Below the pieces are notes generated by a model. The model searched no databases and was not told the DNA's origin. It worked only from the letters and a program-made list of their open reading frames with translations. Both the position numbers and the translations under genes were made by a program. Source: Halapricum desulfuricans (GTDB lineage: Archaea > Halobacteriota > Halobacteria > Halobacteriales > Haloarculaceae). Taken from it: 64,000 bases of DNA. The stretch's first letter is position 1. Every line of letters begins with the position of its first letter. Of the stretch, positions 27,888 to 37,494 are shown in pieces. The DNA lies in the NCBI RefSeq assembly GCF_017094525.1, contig NZ_CP064788.1, positions 434,001-498,000 on the forward strand. Reading direction: 5' to 3'.

Positions 27888-29267
27888 ATGCAACCGATGA
27901 CAGACACAGAGCCGATACGCGTGTTGCACGTCGACAGCGACGACGACTTGCTCGAGGTGGTGGCGGCACACCTCGAGTCCGAGGCGCCGGCTCTGGACGT
28001 CGAGGGCGTGACTGACCCCGAGACGGCGCTGGATCGACTCGACGACGGCTCGATCGACTGTGTCGTCAGCGACTATCGGCCGACCGGGATCGACGGGCTG
28101 GACCTGCTCGAACGCGTCCGTGAGCGCGACCCGGGGATGCCGTTTGTCCTCTACACCAGCCACGGTAGCGAAGAGATCGCCAGCGAGACCATCTCGGCGG
28201 GGGTCACCGAATACATGCAAAAGGAGACCGGGACCGACCAGTACGCCGTGCTCGCGAACACGATCGCCAACGCGGTCGAGCACGCCCGCACGGAGGCCGC
28301 GCTCGCGGAGAGCGAACAGCGCTACCGGACGCTCGTCGAGCAGAGCCACGACGGGATCTTCATCTATCAGCACGGTACGTTCGAGTTCGTCAACGAGCGC
28401 CTCTGTGAGATCACTGGCTACGCGGAGTCCGAACTGTTCGGGATGGACGTCTTCGAACTCATTCATCCCGAGGACCGTGACCGGGTTCGGCGAATCAGTC
28501 AAAAACGACAGTCAGGTGACGGGTATCCGAGCAGATACGAGGCCCGGGTCGTCACCGCCGACGGCGAGACGCGGCCGCTGTCGCTCAACGTCCACTCGAT
28601 CACCTACGACGGCGAACCTGCCGAGATGGGATCGGTTCGGGACATCACCGATCGCTACCGGAGCGACGAACGACTCGAGGAGTTCGCCAGCGTCGTCGCC
28701 CACGACCTCCGCAATCCGCTGAACGTGCTGGCCGGCCGGCTGGACCTCGCCCGCGAGACCGGCGACGACGTTCACTTCGACGCGATCGAACGGTCGATCG
28801 ACACGATGGAGGTGCTGCTCGAGGACATGCGCGACCTCGCCCGCGCCGGACTGCCGGTCCGCGATCCCGCCGTCGTCGACGTCGCCGACGCGGCCCGCGC
28901 GGGCCGGGAGTCGGTCGACGCCGAACTCGACCTGACGCTCGCGGACGGCCTGCCGACGGTCGAGGCCGACGGCGATCGCCTCGAAGACGTCTTCACCGAG
29001 TGTTTCGAGAACGTCGCGGTCCACACCGACGGCGAATCGGTCCGCGTCGAGCCGGCCGACGGCGGCTTTGCGATCGAAGACGACGGGCCCGGCATTCCCG
29101 AAGGCGAACGCGGGCGCGTCTTCGAGGCCGGGTACACGACCGACCCCGACCGGACCGGGTTCGGGCTGGCGATCGTCGAGTGGATCGGGGACGCCCACGG
29201 CTGGTCGGTCACCGCCGAAGCGTCGTCGTCTGGCGGGACGCGGATCGTCGTCACGGACGTCGAGTAG
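27888..29267 (+). CDS. Hybrid sensor histidine kinase (receiver-PAS-HisKA-HATPase)
   Basis: 459-residue soluble kinase typical of haloarchaeal HTR kinases. Domains: receiver at 6-125 with phospho-acceptor Asp in CVVSDYRPTGIDGLDLL and Lys in YMQKETG; PAS at 145-260 (YRTLVEQSHDGIFIY); H box ASVVAHDLRNPLNVLAGR near 270; N-box-like FENVAVHT near 380; G boxes IEDDGPGIP and GFGLAIVEWIGDAHG. No membrane segment, so a cytoplasmic signal is expected. No cognate regulator is adjacent. A second ATG three codons downstream (27897) is an alternative start. Confidence 0.9.
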   Translation: MQPMTDTEPIRVLHVDSDDDLLEVVAAHLESEAPALDVEGVTDPETALDRLDDGSIDCVVSDYRPTGIDGLDLLERVRERDPGMPFVLYTSHGSEEIASETISAGVTEYMQKETGTDQYAVLANTIANAVEHARTEAALAESEQRYRTLVEQSHDGIFIYQHGTFEFVNERLCEITGYAESELFGMDVFELIHPEDRDRVRRISQKRQSGDGYPSRYEARVVTADGETRPLSLNVHSITYDGEPAEMGSVRDITDRYRSDERLEEFASVVAHDLRNPLNVLAGRLDLARETGDDVHFDAIERSIDTMEVLLEDMRDLARAGLPVRDPAVVDVADAARAGRESVDAELDLTLADGLPTVEADGDRLEDVFTECFENVAVHTDGESVRVEPADGGFAIEDDGPGIPEGERGRVFEAGYTTDPDRTGFGLAIVEWIGDAHGWSVTAEASSSGGTRIVVTDVE

Positions 29268-29349
29268 TCGCACGACCGGTCACGCCGAGATATCACTGCC
29301 GATACTGCGAGGCAACCTATACGTGTAGCCGGCCAATAGGGGGAGACGA

Positions 29350-30258
29350 ATGATCGAGGTCCGCGACCTTCGCAAGGAGTACGGCGGGTTCCCGGCTGTC
29401 GAGGGAAGCACGTTCTCGGTCGCATCCGGCGAAGTGTTCGGGATCGTCGGCCCGAACGGGGCCGGCAAGACCACGACGCTGAAGATGCTCGCTGGGCTGA
29501 TCGAGCCGACCAGCGGGAGCGCCTCTGTCGCCGGCCACGACGCGGGTGACGCCGAGATGCGACGCCGACTCGGTTTTCTCCCCGAGGAGTCGCCGCTGTA
29601 CGAGGAGATGACCGCGAACACCTACCTGCACTTCTTCGCGGATCTCTACGACGTCCCCGAAGACGTCGCCGCCCGGCGGATCGACGAGACCCTCTCGGAA
29701 CTCGACCTCGAACACCGGGACAGACAGCTCGGAGACGTCTCGAAGGGCATGAAACGGAAGGTGGCGATCGCCCGGTCGCTGATCAACGATCCGGACGTGT
29801 TGATCTACGACGAGCCGGCCAGCGGGCTCGACCCGCTGACGACGAACTACATCATCGAGTTCACCAGCCGGCTGGCCGATGAGGGCAAGACGATCGTCTT
29901 CAGCGCGCACAACCTCTATCACGTCGAGTCGATCTGCGATCGCGTGGCGATCATGAACGAGGGGGAAATCGTCGCCCGCGGCGACCTCGACCAGCTACAG
30001 GCCGAGCACGGCGAGACCGTCTATCAGGTCTACACGACGGTCGAGGTTCCCGACAGCGTCGCGAAAAACGGCCGGTACGTCCGGACCGTCGAATCGATGG
30101 ACGCAGTCGAGGCGACGCGCGAGGCGGCGAGCGAGGCCGGCGGCGAGGTCGTCGACATCCGGACCGACCAGTCCAGTCTGGAGGAGGTCTTTCTCAACGT
30201 GGCCGACGGTCGATCGGACGACAGACGAACGGCGGGCGAGTCGAGCCCGGAGGCCTGA
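29350..30258 (+). CDS. ABC transporter ATP-binding protein (ABC-2/NatA type)
   Basis: 302 residues. Walker A GPNGAGKTTTLKML near residue 37, Q-loop LGFLPEESPLY, signature DVSKGMKRKVAIARSL (a VSKGMKRK variant of LSGGQ), Walker B VLIYDEPASGLDP, and H-switch FSAHNLYHVE. The C-terminal 80 residues form the regulatory extension usual in NatA-like exporters. It is followed by two permease genes at 2-nt spacing and then overlap, giving a complete exporter operon. Confidence 0.94.
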   Translation: MIEVRDLRKEYGGFPAVEGSTFSVASGEVFGIVGPNGAGKTTTLKMLAGLIEPTSGSASVAGHDAGDAEMRRRLGFLPEESPLYEEMTANTYLHFFADLYDVPEDVAARRIDETLSELDLEHRDRQLGDVSKGMKRKVAIARSLINDPDVLIYDEPASGLDPLTTNYIIEFTSRLADEGKTIVFSAHNLYHVESICDRVAIMNEGEIVARGDLDQLQAEHGETVYQVYTTVEVPDSVAKNGRYVRTVESMDAVEATREAASEAGGEVVDIRTDQSSLEEVFLNVADGRSDDRRTAGESSPEA

Positions 30259-30260
30259 CC

Positions 30261-32153
30261 GTGCGACCGCGCAAGGTCCTGCGGATCGGTCGCTGGGAAG
30301 TGACGAAAAACGCCGGCGGGATCGACCGCAAGACCGCCGTGATCGTCGCCGCGGCGCTGCTCGTGCTCGGGGCGGCCGTCCCGATCGTGCTCGCTCAGGG
30401 CGGCGTGACCCTCGACGAGGGCTTTTACCGAGTGGGTGTCGAGGAGGAGAGCCCGCTCTATCCGGTCGTCGAGAGCGATCCGACCTTTGCGGTTCGGGAT
30501 TCCGACGCGGAACTGGGCTCCGAGATCGACCTGCGGATCGTCGGCTCGCAGGTGGTCGCCAGTGACTCCCGGAAGGGGGAGTCGGCGCTGGCGGAGTTAC
30601 GCAACAGCGTCGACTCGTACAACGACCGCGTGATGGCCGACGAGCCAAATCAGTCGGCCGCGTTCCCGGTCACAGTGTCGCTCACCTACGCCGAGCGCAA
30701 CCTCTCGGTCGGGCCTGCGGACGGGACGGGCAACGGCGGGACAGACGGCACGACTGGTGGTGGAACGGGCGACGGAGACACGGACGGAACAACGGGCGAC
30801 AACGGAACGGGCGACGGCGACACAGACGGAACAACGGGTGATGGGACAGGCGACGGTGGTACGGACGGGACAGGCGACGGTGACACAGACGGAACAACGG
30901 GCGCCGGTGGAGCTGGCGGCGACGTCGGCTCGATCGCTCGCGGTCTCACGGGCAGCGACGGGATGTCGGGAACGCCCTCGGAGATCTCCCCGCCGTTTCC
31001 CTTCCAGTCGCTGATCCTGGCGTTCCTGTTCATCATTCCGCTGAACTTCGTCATCCAGGCGTACGGGTCGACGATGCTGAGCGAGCGACTCAACCGTCGC
31101 GGGGAACTCATGCTCGTCACGCCGGTCAGTCGCTGGGACATCATCGCCGGCAAGACCCTGCCGTATTTCCTCGGTGCGATGGCCTTCGAGGGGGCGATCG
31201 CGGGCGCAGTCATCGCGCTCGAGCCCAGGTCCGGCAGCGGCGCGTACGCGATGCTCGCGGTCGTCCCGCTGGTGTTGCTGTTCCTGTCGGCGACGTTCCT
31301 CGGGGCGATGTTCGCTCGGTCGTTCAAGGAACTCACCTTTGTCACTGTCACGATCACCGTCGGGCTGACGGCCTACGCGTTCGTCCCGGCGATCTTCACC
31401 GACGTGACGCCGATCGCGCTCGTCTCGCCGCTGACCGTCGTCGTCCGCGATATCCAGGGCGTCGCGATCGAACCGATCGAGATGGCGATCTCGACGGTTC
31501 CACCGCTGTTCACCGCGACGCTGTTTTTCGTCCTCGGCGCGGGCCTCTATCGCGAGGAGGACATGTTCACCCAGCGGTCGATCCCGCTGAAGGTGCTTGA
31601 CTCGCTGGCCGGCCGGATCAGACGGCGGCGCAGCGTCGCGCTGATGGTCGTGTTGCTCATGCCGCTGGTCATCCTCGCCGAACTGGTCGCCGTGGCCGCG
31701 ATCTATCCGATCTCGCTCGGGTTGCCCCAGCCGCTGTGGCTCGGGGCGATCCTGCTTGCGATCGTCACGATCGAGGAACTGGCCAAGAGCCTGCCGGCCT
31801 ACGCGGGGTTCGTCCACAGCCGCTACGACCGGACGGTCCGATCGGCGCTGGTCGTCGGCGCACTGGCCGGTCTCGGGTTTTTCGTCGCCGAGAAGGGGTT
31901 GCTCGCCGTCCAGTTGCTGGGCGGACTGCCGGAGGTCCAGCAGGCGGCGGTCGTCTCGGCCGGCCCGACCGCCGGGATCGACCCGCTTGTCGGGCTGGGG
32001 CTGTTGCTCGCGCCGCTTGCGCTGCACGTCGTCACTGCGGCGACTTCGGCGGTCGGAATGCGATCGGGACGGCAGGGGTACGCCGTCGGACTCACCGCGG
32101 CGATCGCGATCCACTTCGCCTACAACTACGCGGTGGTGATGCTCGTTGTTTGA
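30261..32153 (+). CDS. ABC-2 permease fused to a PrsW-like intramembrane protease domain
   Basis: 630 residues starting at GTG. Residues 1-450: ABC-2 permease with one TM near 27-48, an extracellular domain, a Gly/Thr/Asp repeat (TDGTTG-type, about residues 154-218, nt 30720-30915), then five TMs. Residues 455-630: a second membrane domain with Glu505-Glu506-x-x-Lys509 (IEELAKS), Phe540/Phe541 and Glu544 (GFFVAEKG), His589 (ALHVVTAAT) and His618 (IHFAYNY). These match the EExxK, FxxxE and His motifs of PrsW glutamic proteases. Fusion of an exporter permease with such a domain is unusual. The next gene starts by 8-nt overlap. Confidence 0.85.
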   Translation: MRPRKVLRIGRWEVTKNAGGIDRKTAVIVAAALLVLGAAVPIVLAQGGVTLDEGFYRVGVEEESPLYPVVESDPTFAVRDSDAELGSEIDLRIVGSQVVASDSRKGESALAELRNSVDSYNDRVMADEPNQSAAFPVTVSLTYAERNLSVGPADGTGNGGTDGTTGGGTGDGDTDGTTGDNGTGDGDTDGTTGDGTGDGGTDGTGDGDTDGTTGAGGAGGDVGSIARGLTGSDGMSGTPSEISPPFPFQSLILAFLFIIPLNFVIQAYGSTMLSERLNRRGELMLVTPVSRWDIIAGKTLPYFLGAMAFEGAIAGAVIALEPRSGSGAYAMLAVVPLVLLFLSATFLGAMFARSFKELTFVTVTITVGLTAYAFVPAIFTDVTPIALVSPLTVVVRDIQGVAIEPIEMAISTVPPLFTATLFFVLGAGLYREEDMFTQRSIPLKVLDSLAGRIRRRRSVALMVVLLMPLVILAELVAVAAIYPISLGLPQPLWLGAILLAIVTIEELAKSLPAYAGFVHSRYDRTVRSALVVGALAGLGFFVAEKGLLAVQLLGGLPEVQQAAVVSAGPTAGIDPLVGLGLLLAPLALHVVTAATSAVGMRSGRQGYAVGLTAAIAIHFAYNYAVVMLVV

Positions 32154-33195
32154 CGACGTTCGAGTCGCCATCGCGCGACGCGACATCGCGAGCCTCTCGC
32201 GGGAACGGACGATCGTCCTCGCGCTGGCGATACAGGTCTTCATCGCGGCCTTCTCGTCGTTTCTGGTCGTCGGCCTCACCTCGATGTACGATCCCGGAAG
32301 CGTCGAGTCCGGCGAACTCACCTTCGGGGTCTCCGGGGAGACTCGCGACGAACTCGAACGGGCGGCCGGGTCGGCCGGCGTCGAGACCGAACACTACCCG
32401 ACGCGCGAGGCTGCGATGGACGCCTTCCGGCGCGGGGAGGTAGTCGGTGTCTTCCACGCCGAATCGGTCGACCGGCGGATATCCGTGACGGCGACCGTCC
32501 CCGACGGGAGCGTGCAGTCGACGCTCGCCGTGGTGAAAGCCCGCGACGTCCTGGAGGCGCTCGAACGCGACGAGCGCACGCGCCGGGCCGCGTATCTCCA
32601 GACCCGGCCCGTGTCGCCCCCGCCGGAGGGCGACGGCGGTTCGTACTTCGGGTTCTCCTACACGGTGCTCGTCCCGCTGTTGTTGTTCCTGCCGCCGTTC
32701 ATCAGCGGCTCGGTCACCGTCGACGTCCTGACCGAGGAAATCGAGCGCGGGACCCTGGAACTGTTGCAGGTCGCGCCCGTCACGATGACGGACATCTTCG
32801 ACGGGAAAGCGCTGGGAATGGCGGTGCTGGCCCCCGCCCAGGCGTTGCTGTGGATCGCGCTGCTGGTCGTTAACGGGATCACGGTCGCGAACGTCGTCCC
32901 GCTGTTGGCGTTGGTCTCGGCGGTCACGCTGCTGGTCGTCGTGCTCGGGGCGGTCCTCGGACTCCTGCTGGGCCAGCGCCGACAGGCCCAGTTGCTGTAC
33001 TCGATCATCGCGCTTGGCCTGTTCGGCGCGGCCGCGCTCCTGCCGGAACACCCCGCGACCGTGGCCGCGAAACTCGCAGTCGGCAGCGAGACGACCGTCT
33101 CGATTGCGACGGTCCTCGCGCTCTCGGTGCTTGCCGTCGCCCTGTACGTCGCGACTCGCCGGTACGTTGGCACGATCGATCCCGAGCGGTACTAG
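32146..33195 (+). CDS. ABC-2 family permease
   Basis: 349 residues from a TTG start that overlaps the previous stop by 8 nt; no better start lies nearby. One TM near 25-45, then an extracellular domain to about 170, then five TMs (VLVPLLLFLPPFISG, AVLAPAQALLWIALLVV, VVPLLALVSAVTLLVVV and two more). The region LTEEIERGTLELLQVAPVTMTDIFDGKALG is the cytoplasmic coupling motif of ABC-2 permeases. Together with the ATPase and the PrsW-fused permease it forms a heteromeric exporter of unknown substrate. Confidence 0.9.
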   Translation: MFDDVRVAIARRDIASLSRERTIVLALAIQVFIAAFSSFLVVGLTSMYDPGSVESGELTFGVSGETRDELERAAGSAGVETEHYPTREAAMDAFRRGEVVGVFHAESVDRRISVTATVPDGSVQSTLAVVKARDVLEALERDERTRRAAYLQTRPVSPPPEGDGGSYFGFSYTVLVPLLLFLPPFISGSVTVDVLTEEIERGTLELLQVAPVTMTDIFDGKALGMAVLAPAQALLWIALLVVNGITVANVVPLLALVSAVTLLVVVLGAVLGLLLGQRRQAQLLYSIIALGLFGAAALLPEHPATVAAKLAVGSETTVSIATVLALSVLAVALYVATRRYVGTIDPERY

Positions 33196-33269
33196 CCGCT
33201 GTCGTGGGCTTTCCGGAACGACCAACCACCAGCGGTACGAAAATCGCCCCGACCTGTTTCACCGGCAGA

Positions 33270-34093
33270 TCACTCGCTTTCGACGGTCGCGCCGACGCCG
33301 CGCAACGCGCCCGCTTTCAGTTCGCGCGCTTTCGCCTCGAGTTTCTCGGCGGTCACGGCGACCGGTTGTCCGCTCTCGTGGCCCTCGGCGACGATATCGA
33401 CCAGCGCCGAGCCGACGATGACGCCGTCCGCGCCTGCGCGGACGATCCGCTCGGCGTGCTCGCCGGTCTTGATCCCGAACCCGACGGCTTTGGGGACCGC
33501 CCAGTGGCTGATCCGGTCGAGCGTCTCGGCCGTCTGGTCGCTCACGTCGTCTCGCGCCCCCGTCACGCCGGTCCGGGCCTGGACGTAGACGTATCCCGAG
33601 ACGCGCTCGCGCATGCTCGCGAGCCGGTCGTCGGTCGTCGTCGGCGCGACGATGAAGACCAGGTCCAGCCCGAACTCGTCACAGGCCGCCCGCAGCGGGT
33701 CGGCCTCCTCGGCGGGGAGATCGACGACGACGAACCCGGAGATGCCGGCCTCGGCGGCCCGTTCGACGAACGCCCGGGGGCCGGCTTCACCTCCGTACTG
33801 GAAGATGAGGTTGTAGTAGGTCATACAGACGATCGGCACGTCCACGTCGACGTCTTCGACGAACTCGAAGTACCGCTCGGGCGTCATGCCCGCCTTCAGC
33901 GCCCGGACGATCGCGCTCTGGATGGTCGACCCCTCGGCGATCGGCTCGGAGAAGGGCAGGCCGAGTTCGATCACGTCCGCACCCCCTCGCTCCAGCGCCT
34001 CGACGTACGCCATCGAGGCCTCGTAGGAGGGATCGCCGGCAGCGAGATACGGGACGAAAGCCGGCTCGTCGGTGTCGAAAACTGCGTCGAGGC

Positions 34094-34097
<4 letters not shown>
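33270..34097 (-). CDS. trpA: Tryptophan synthase alpha chain
   Basis: Cleaves indole-3-glycerol phosphate to indole. 275 residues, TIM barrel. Catalytic Glu is in [16 protein letters not shown] near residue 42 and the second acid in [11 protein letters not shown] near 125. Other motifs are [15 protein letters not shown] and [13 protein letters not shown]. The start overlaps the trpB stop (ATGA), so the gene is translationally coupled and is last in the trpCBA operon. Confidence 0.96.
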
Positions 34098-35370
<1,273 letters not shown>

Positions 35371-35374
<4 letters not shown>

Positions 35375-36138
35375 AGATTCGTTAGTCGCTCCGTGTTCTG
35401 TCGCACGTCGCCGTCCATGATCGCCGAGCCGATCAGGCAGGCATCCGCCCCCGCCGTGCGCATCCGCGTCACGTCTCCGGGCGTCGCTATGCCGCTCTCG
35501 GCAATGAGCGTGATGCCCTCGGGGACCGACGGGGCGACCGTCTCGAACGTCGAGAGGTCGACCGCCAGTTCCGTCAGGTCGCGGTTGTTGATCCCGATAA
35601 CCTCCGCCCCGGCCGCCAGCGCCGTCTCGACTTCCGCTTCGGTGTGAGTCTCGACGAGCACCTGAAAGCCCCGGTCGCGAGCGGCCGCGATCAGTTCGCC
35701 GAGGTCGTCGGTTCCGTCCTCCCGGAGAAAGCGCGCGATCAACAGCACGACGTCGGCCTCGACGACGTCCAGTTGCGCCTCGTAGAGCAGGAAGTCCTTC
35801 CGGAGGACGGGCACGTCGACGGCCGCTCGAACGCGTTCGAGCGTTGCGGGCGAACCGCCGAAGTGCTCCGGCTCTGTGAGCACCGACAGTGCAGCCGCCC
35901 CGCCCCGGATCATCTCCCCGGCCAGCTCGACCGGGTCGTCCGTCCGTTCGCCGTCGGTCGTCGGGCTGGTCGGCTTGACCTCCGCGATCACGGGGACGCG
36001 ACCCTCGTCTTCGGCCCGGTCGAACGCCGCCGTCAGCGACCGGCCGTCGACCGAGAGGCGCTCGTCGCCGCCACCCCGGTCGCGGGCCGCCGACAGGATC
36101 GATTCGACCGCTGGCGCGATCTCACCACTAGTCTCCAT
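35371..36138 (-). CDS. trpC: Indole-3-glycerol phosphate synthase
   Basis: 255 residues, first gene of trpCBA. Motifs: [14 protein letters not shown] (residues 40-53), [25 protein letters not shown] in segments around 110, and [15 protein letters not shown] near 180. The transcript is probably leaderless: a TTTATG TATA-like box (36166-36171, reverse strand) is about 30 nt from the ATG, and a palindromic operator fills the gap between them. The other trp genes (E, G, D, F) are not in the window. Confidence 0.95.
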
Positions 36139-36139
36139 T

Positions 36140-36159
36140 ACTGTACACTAACGTACAGT
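36140..36159 (-). promoter_or_regulatory. Palindromic operator of trpCBA with TGTACA box
   Basis: ACTGTAC and GTACAGT form a 7-bp inverted repeat around a 6-nt spacer, immediately upstream of the trpC ATG and downstream of its TATA box. It contains TGTACA (36142-36147), which is the TRP-box sequence bound by TrpY in Methanothermobacter, plus a CGTACA half-site. Tryptophan-responsive repression by steric block is inferred. Confidence 0.7.
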
Positions 36160-36279
36160 GTTGGACATAAACCTTGCGTAACGCTTCCGGGGCCAACGGC
36201 TGCGCGGCGCGGGTTGTTCGAGCGAAAAGCAAGCAGTTCGGAGACGATGTCTCGACTCGTGACGCCGCAGCGAGACGAG

Positions 36280-36450
36280 CTACCGCCACTCGGGCAGAGT
36301 CGCGGCGTCCTGAAGGGGAGCCGTCACGTAGGCGTCGTCGCGAGTGATATCGGCGAGGATGAAGGTCTCGCCAGCGGGGCCGGTTTCGACCGAGGCCATG
36401 ACCTCGGCGTCCTCAGCAACGGCCGCGACCGCGTCCGTCTCCTGCGACAT
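36280..36450 (-). CDS. Small acidic haloarchaeal protein
   Basis: 56 residues, MSQETDAVAAVAEDAEVMAS then VETGPAGETFILADITRDDA. It is acidic and soluble, probably a small beta-rich domain (ETFILADITRDDAYVTAPL). The start at 36450 is preferred because a TATA-like box and a palindrome lie just upstream. No motif of known function. It lies upstream of trpC on the same strand but has its own promoter. Confidence 0.7.
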   Translation of the reverse strand: MSQETDAVAAVAEDAEVMASVETGPAGETFILADITRDDAYVTAPLQDAATLPEWR

Positions 36451-36453
36451 GCT

Positions 36454-36468
36454 TGTTACTCTGTAACA
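36454..36468 (-). promoter_or_regulatory. Palindromic operator candidate upstream of the 56-aa gene
   Basis: TGTTAC-TCT-GTAACA is a perfect 6-bp inverted repeat 3 nt from the ATG (36450). A CGTACA half-site (36469-36474) and a TTTATG TATA-like box (36475-36480) are directly upstream. The layout copies that of trpC, 300 bp away. Confidence 0.5.
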
Positions 36469-36645
36469 CGTACACATAAACGTGCCGGAACCGGGACGGG
36501 ACTCCGGAATGGAACGTCACATCTGTGACAGGAGCGGCGAAATGCGGTGTCCGGCTGCCGACCACGCCTCGAACGGCGGCGGAACGGTCACGAGCCGATC
36601 CAATGTGTAAGGTCTTAGTAGATGGACGCGGGAGTAGTTGGCATA

Positions 36646-37494
36646 ATGAACGTCGCAGACGCCATGACGCCGCGCGAGGACGTGGTGACGGTGTCGGTTC
36701 CCGGCACCAGAGACGACGTCCTCGAGTACCTCCAGGAGCGGTCGTTCTCCTCGGTACCGGTGATCAAAGAGACCGACGACGGCGAACAGTTCCGCGGGAT
36801 CGTCTCCCGAGACTCGCTGATCAACCACCCTGACGAGGACCAGCTCGCACTGCTGGTCGAGGAGGTTCCGACGGTCGCCGCCGACGCGACGATCGAAGCG
36901 GTCGCCCGTCTCATCGTCGAGGAGGGCGAACGCCGGATCCCGGTCGTCGACGGCCGTCTGGAGGGCATCGTCACGGTCACCGACGTCATCCGCGCGATCG
37001 CGGAGGGTGCGGTCGAGGGTGACGTGTCGGTGGGCGAACTGGCTCGCGAGGACGTCAACTGTGTCTACACCGGGACGCCGCTGCCGGTCGCCGAGCGGGA
37101 GCTGGCCTACGCCGACGTTCCCTACGGAGTCGCTCTCGACGACGACGGCGATCTCGCCGGCATGCTCACCGAAGTCGACATCATCCAGGTCGCCGAGGTC
37201 GTCGAGGGCGAGGCCGACACCGGCGAGTCCATCGCCAATCAGGACGACGAGTGGATGTGGGAAGGCATCAAGGCCGTCGGGAACAGCTACATGCCCACTC
37301 GCAACGTCGAGATCCCGAACGCGCCGGTCAGCGAGTTTATGACCGCGGACCTGCTGACCGTCGGCAAGCGCCGGACGGCCCGCGAGGTCGCACAGATGAT
37401 GCTCAACAACGACATCGAGCAGATCCCGCTTTTGAGCGGCGACTCGCTCGTGGGCATCGTCCGGGACGTCGATCTGCTGGAGGCGCTCGTATGA
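36646..37494 (+). CDS. Protein with four CBS domains
   Basis: 282 residues from the ATG at 36646 (MNVADAMTPREDVV); the longer start is not preceded by better signals. Four CBS units begin near residues 4, 70, 135 and 228 (VADAMTPRE, PTVAADATIEAVARL, REDVNCVYTGTPLPVAERE, SEFMTADLLTVGKRRTA), forming two Bateman modules that usually bind adenosine nucleotides. There is no attached enzyme domain. The stop overlaps glyS by 4 nt (ATGA), so it may sense energy or adenylates in coordination with the synthetase; this is inference. Confidence 0.88.
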   Translation: MNVADAMTPREDVVTVSVPGTRDDVLEYLQERSFSSVPVIKETDDGEQFRGIVSRDSLINHPDEDQLALLVEEVPTVAADATIEAVARLIVEEGERRIPVVDGRLEGIVTVTDVIRAIAEGAVEGDVSVGELAREDVNCVYTGTPLPVAERELAYADVPYGVALDDDGDLAGMLTEVDIIQVAEVVEGEADTGESIANQDDEWMWEGIKAVGNSYMPTRNVEIPNAPVSEFMTADLLTVGKRRTAREVAQMMLNNDIEQIPLLSGDSLVGIVRDVDLLEALV

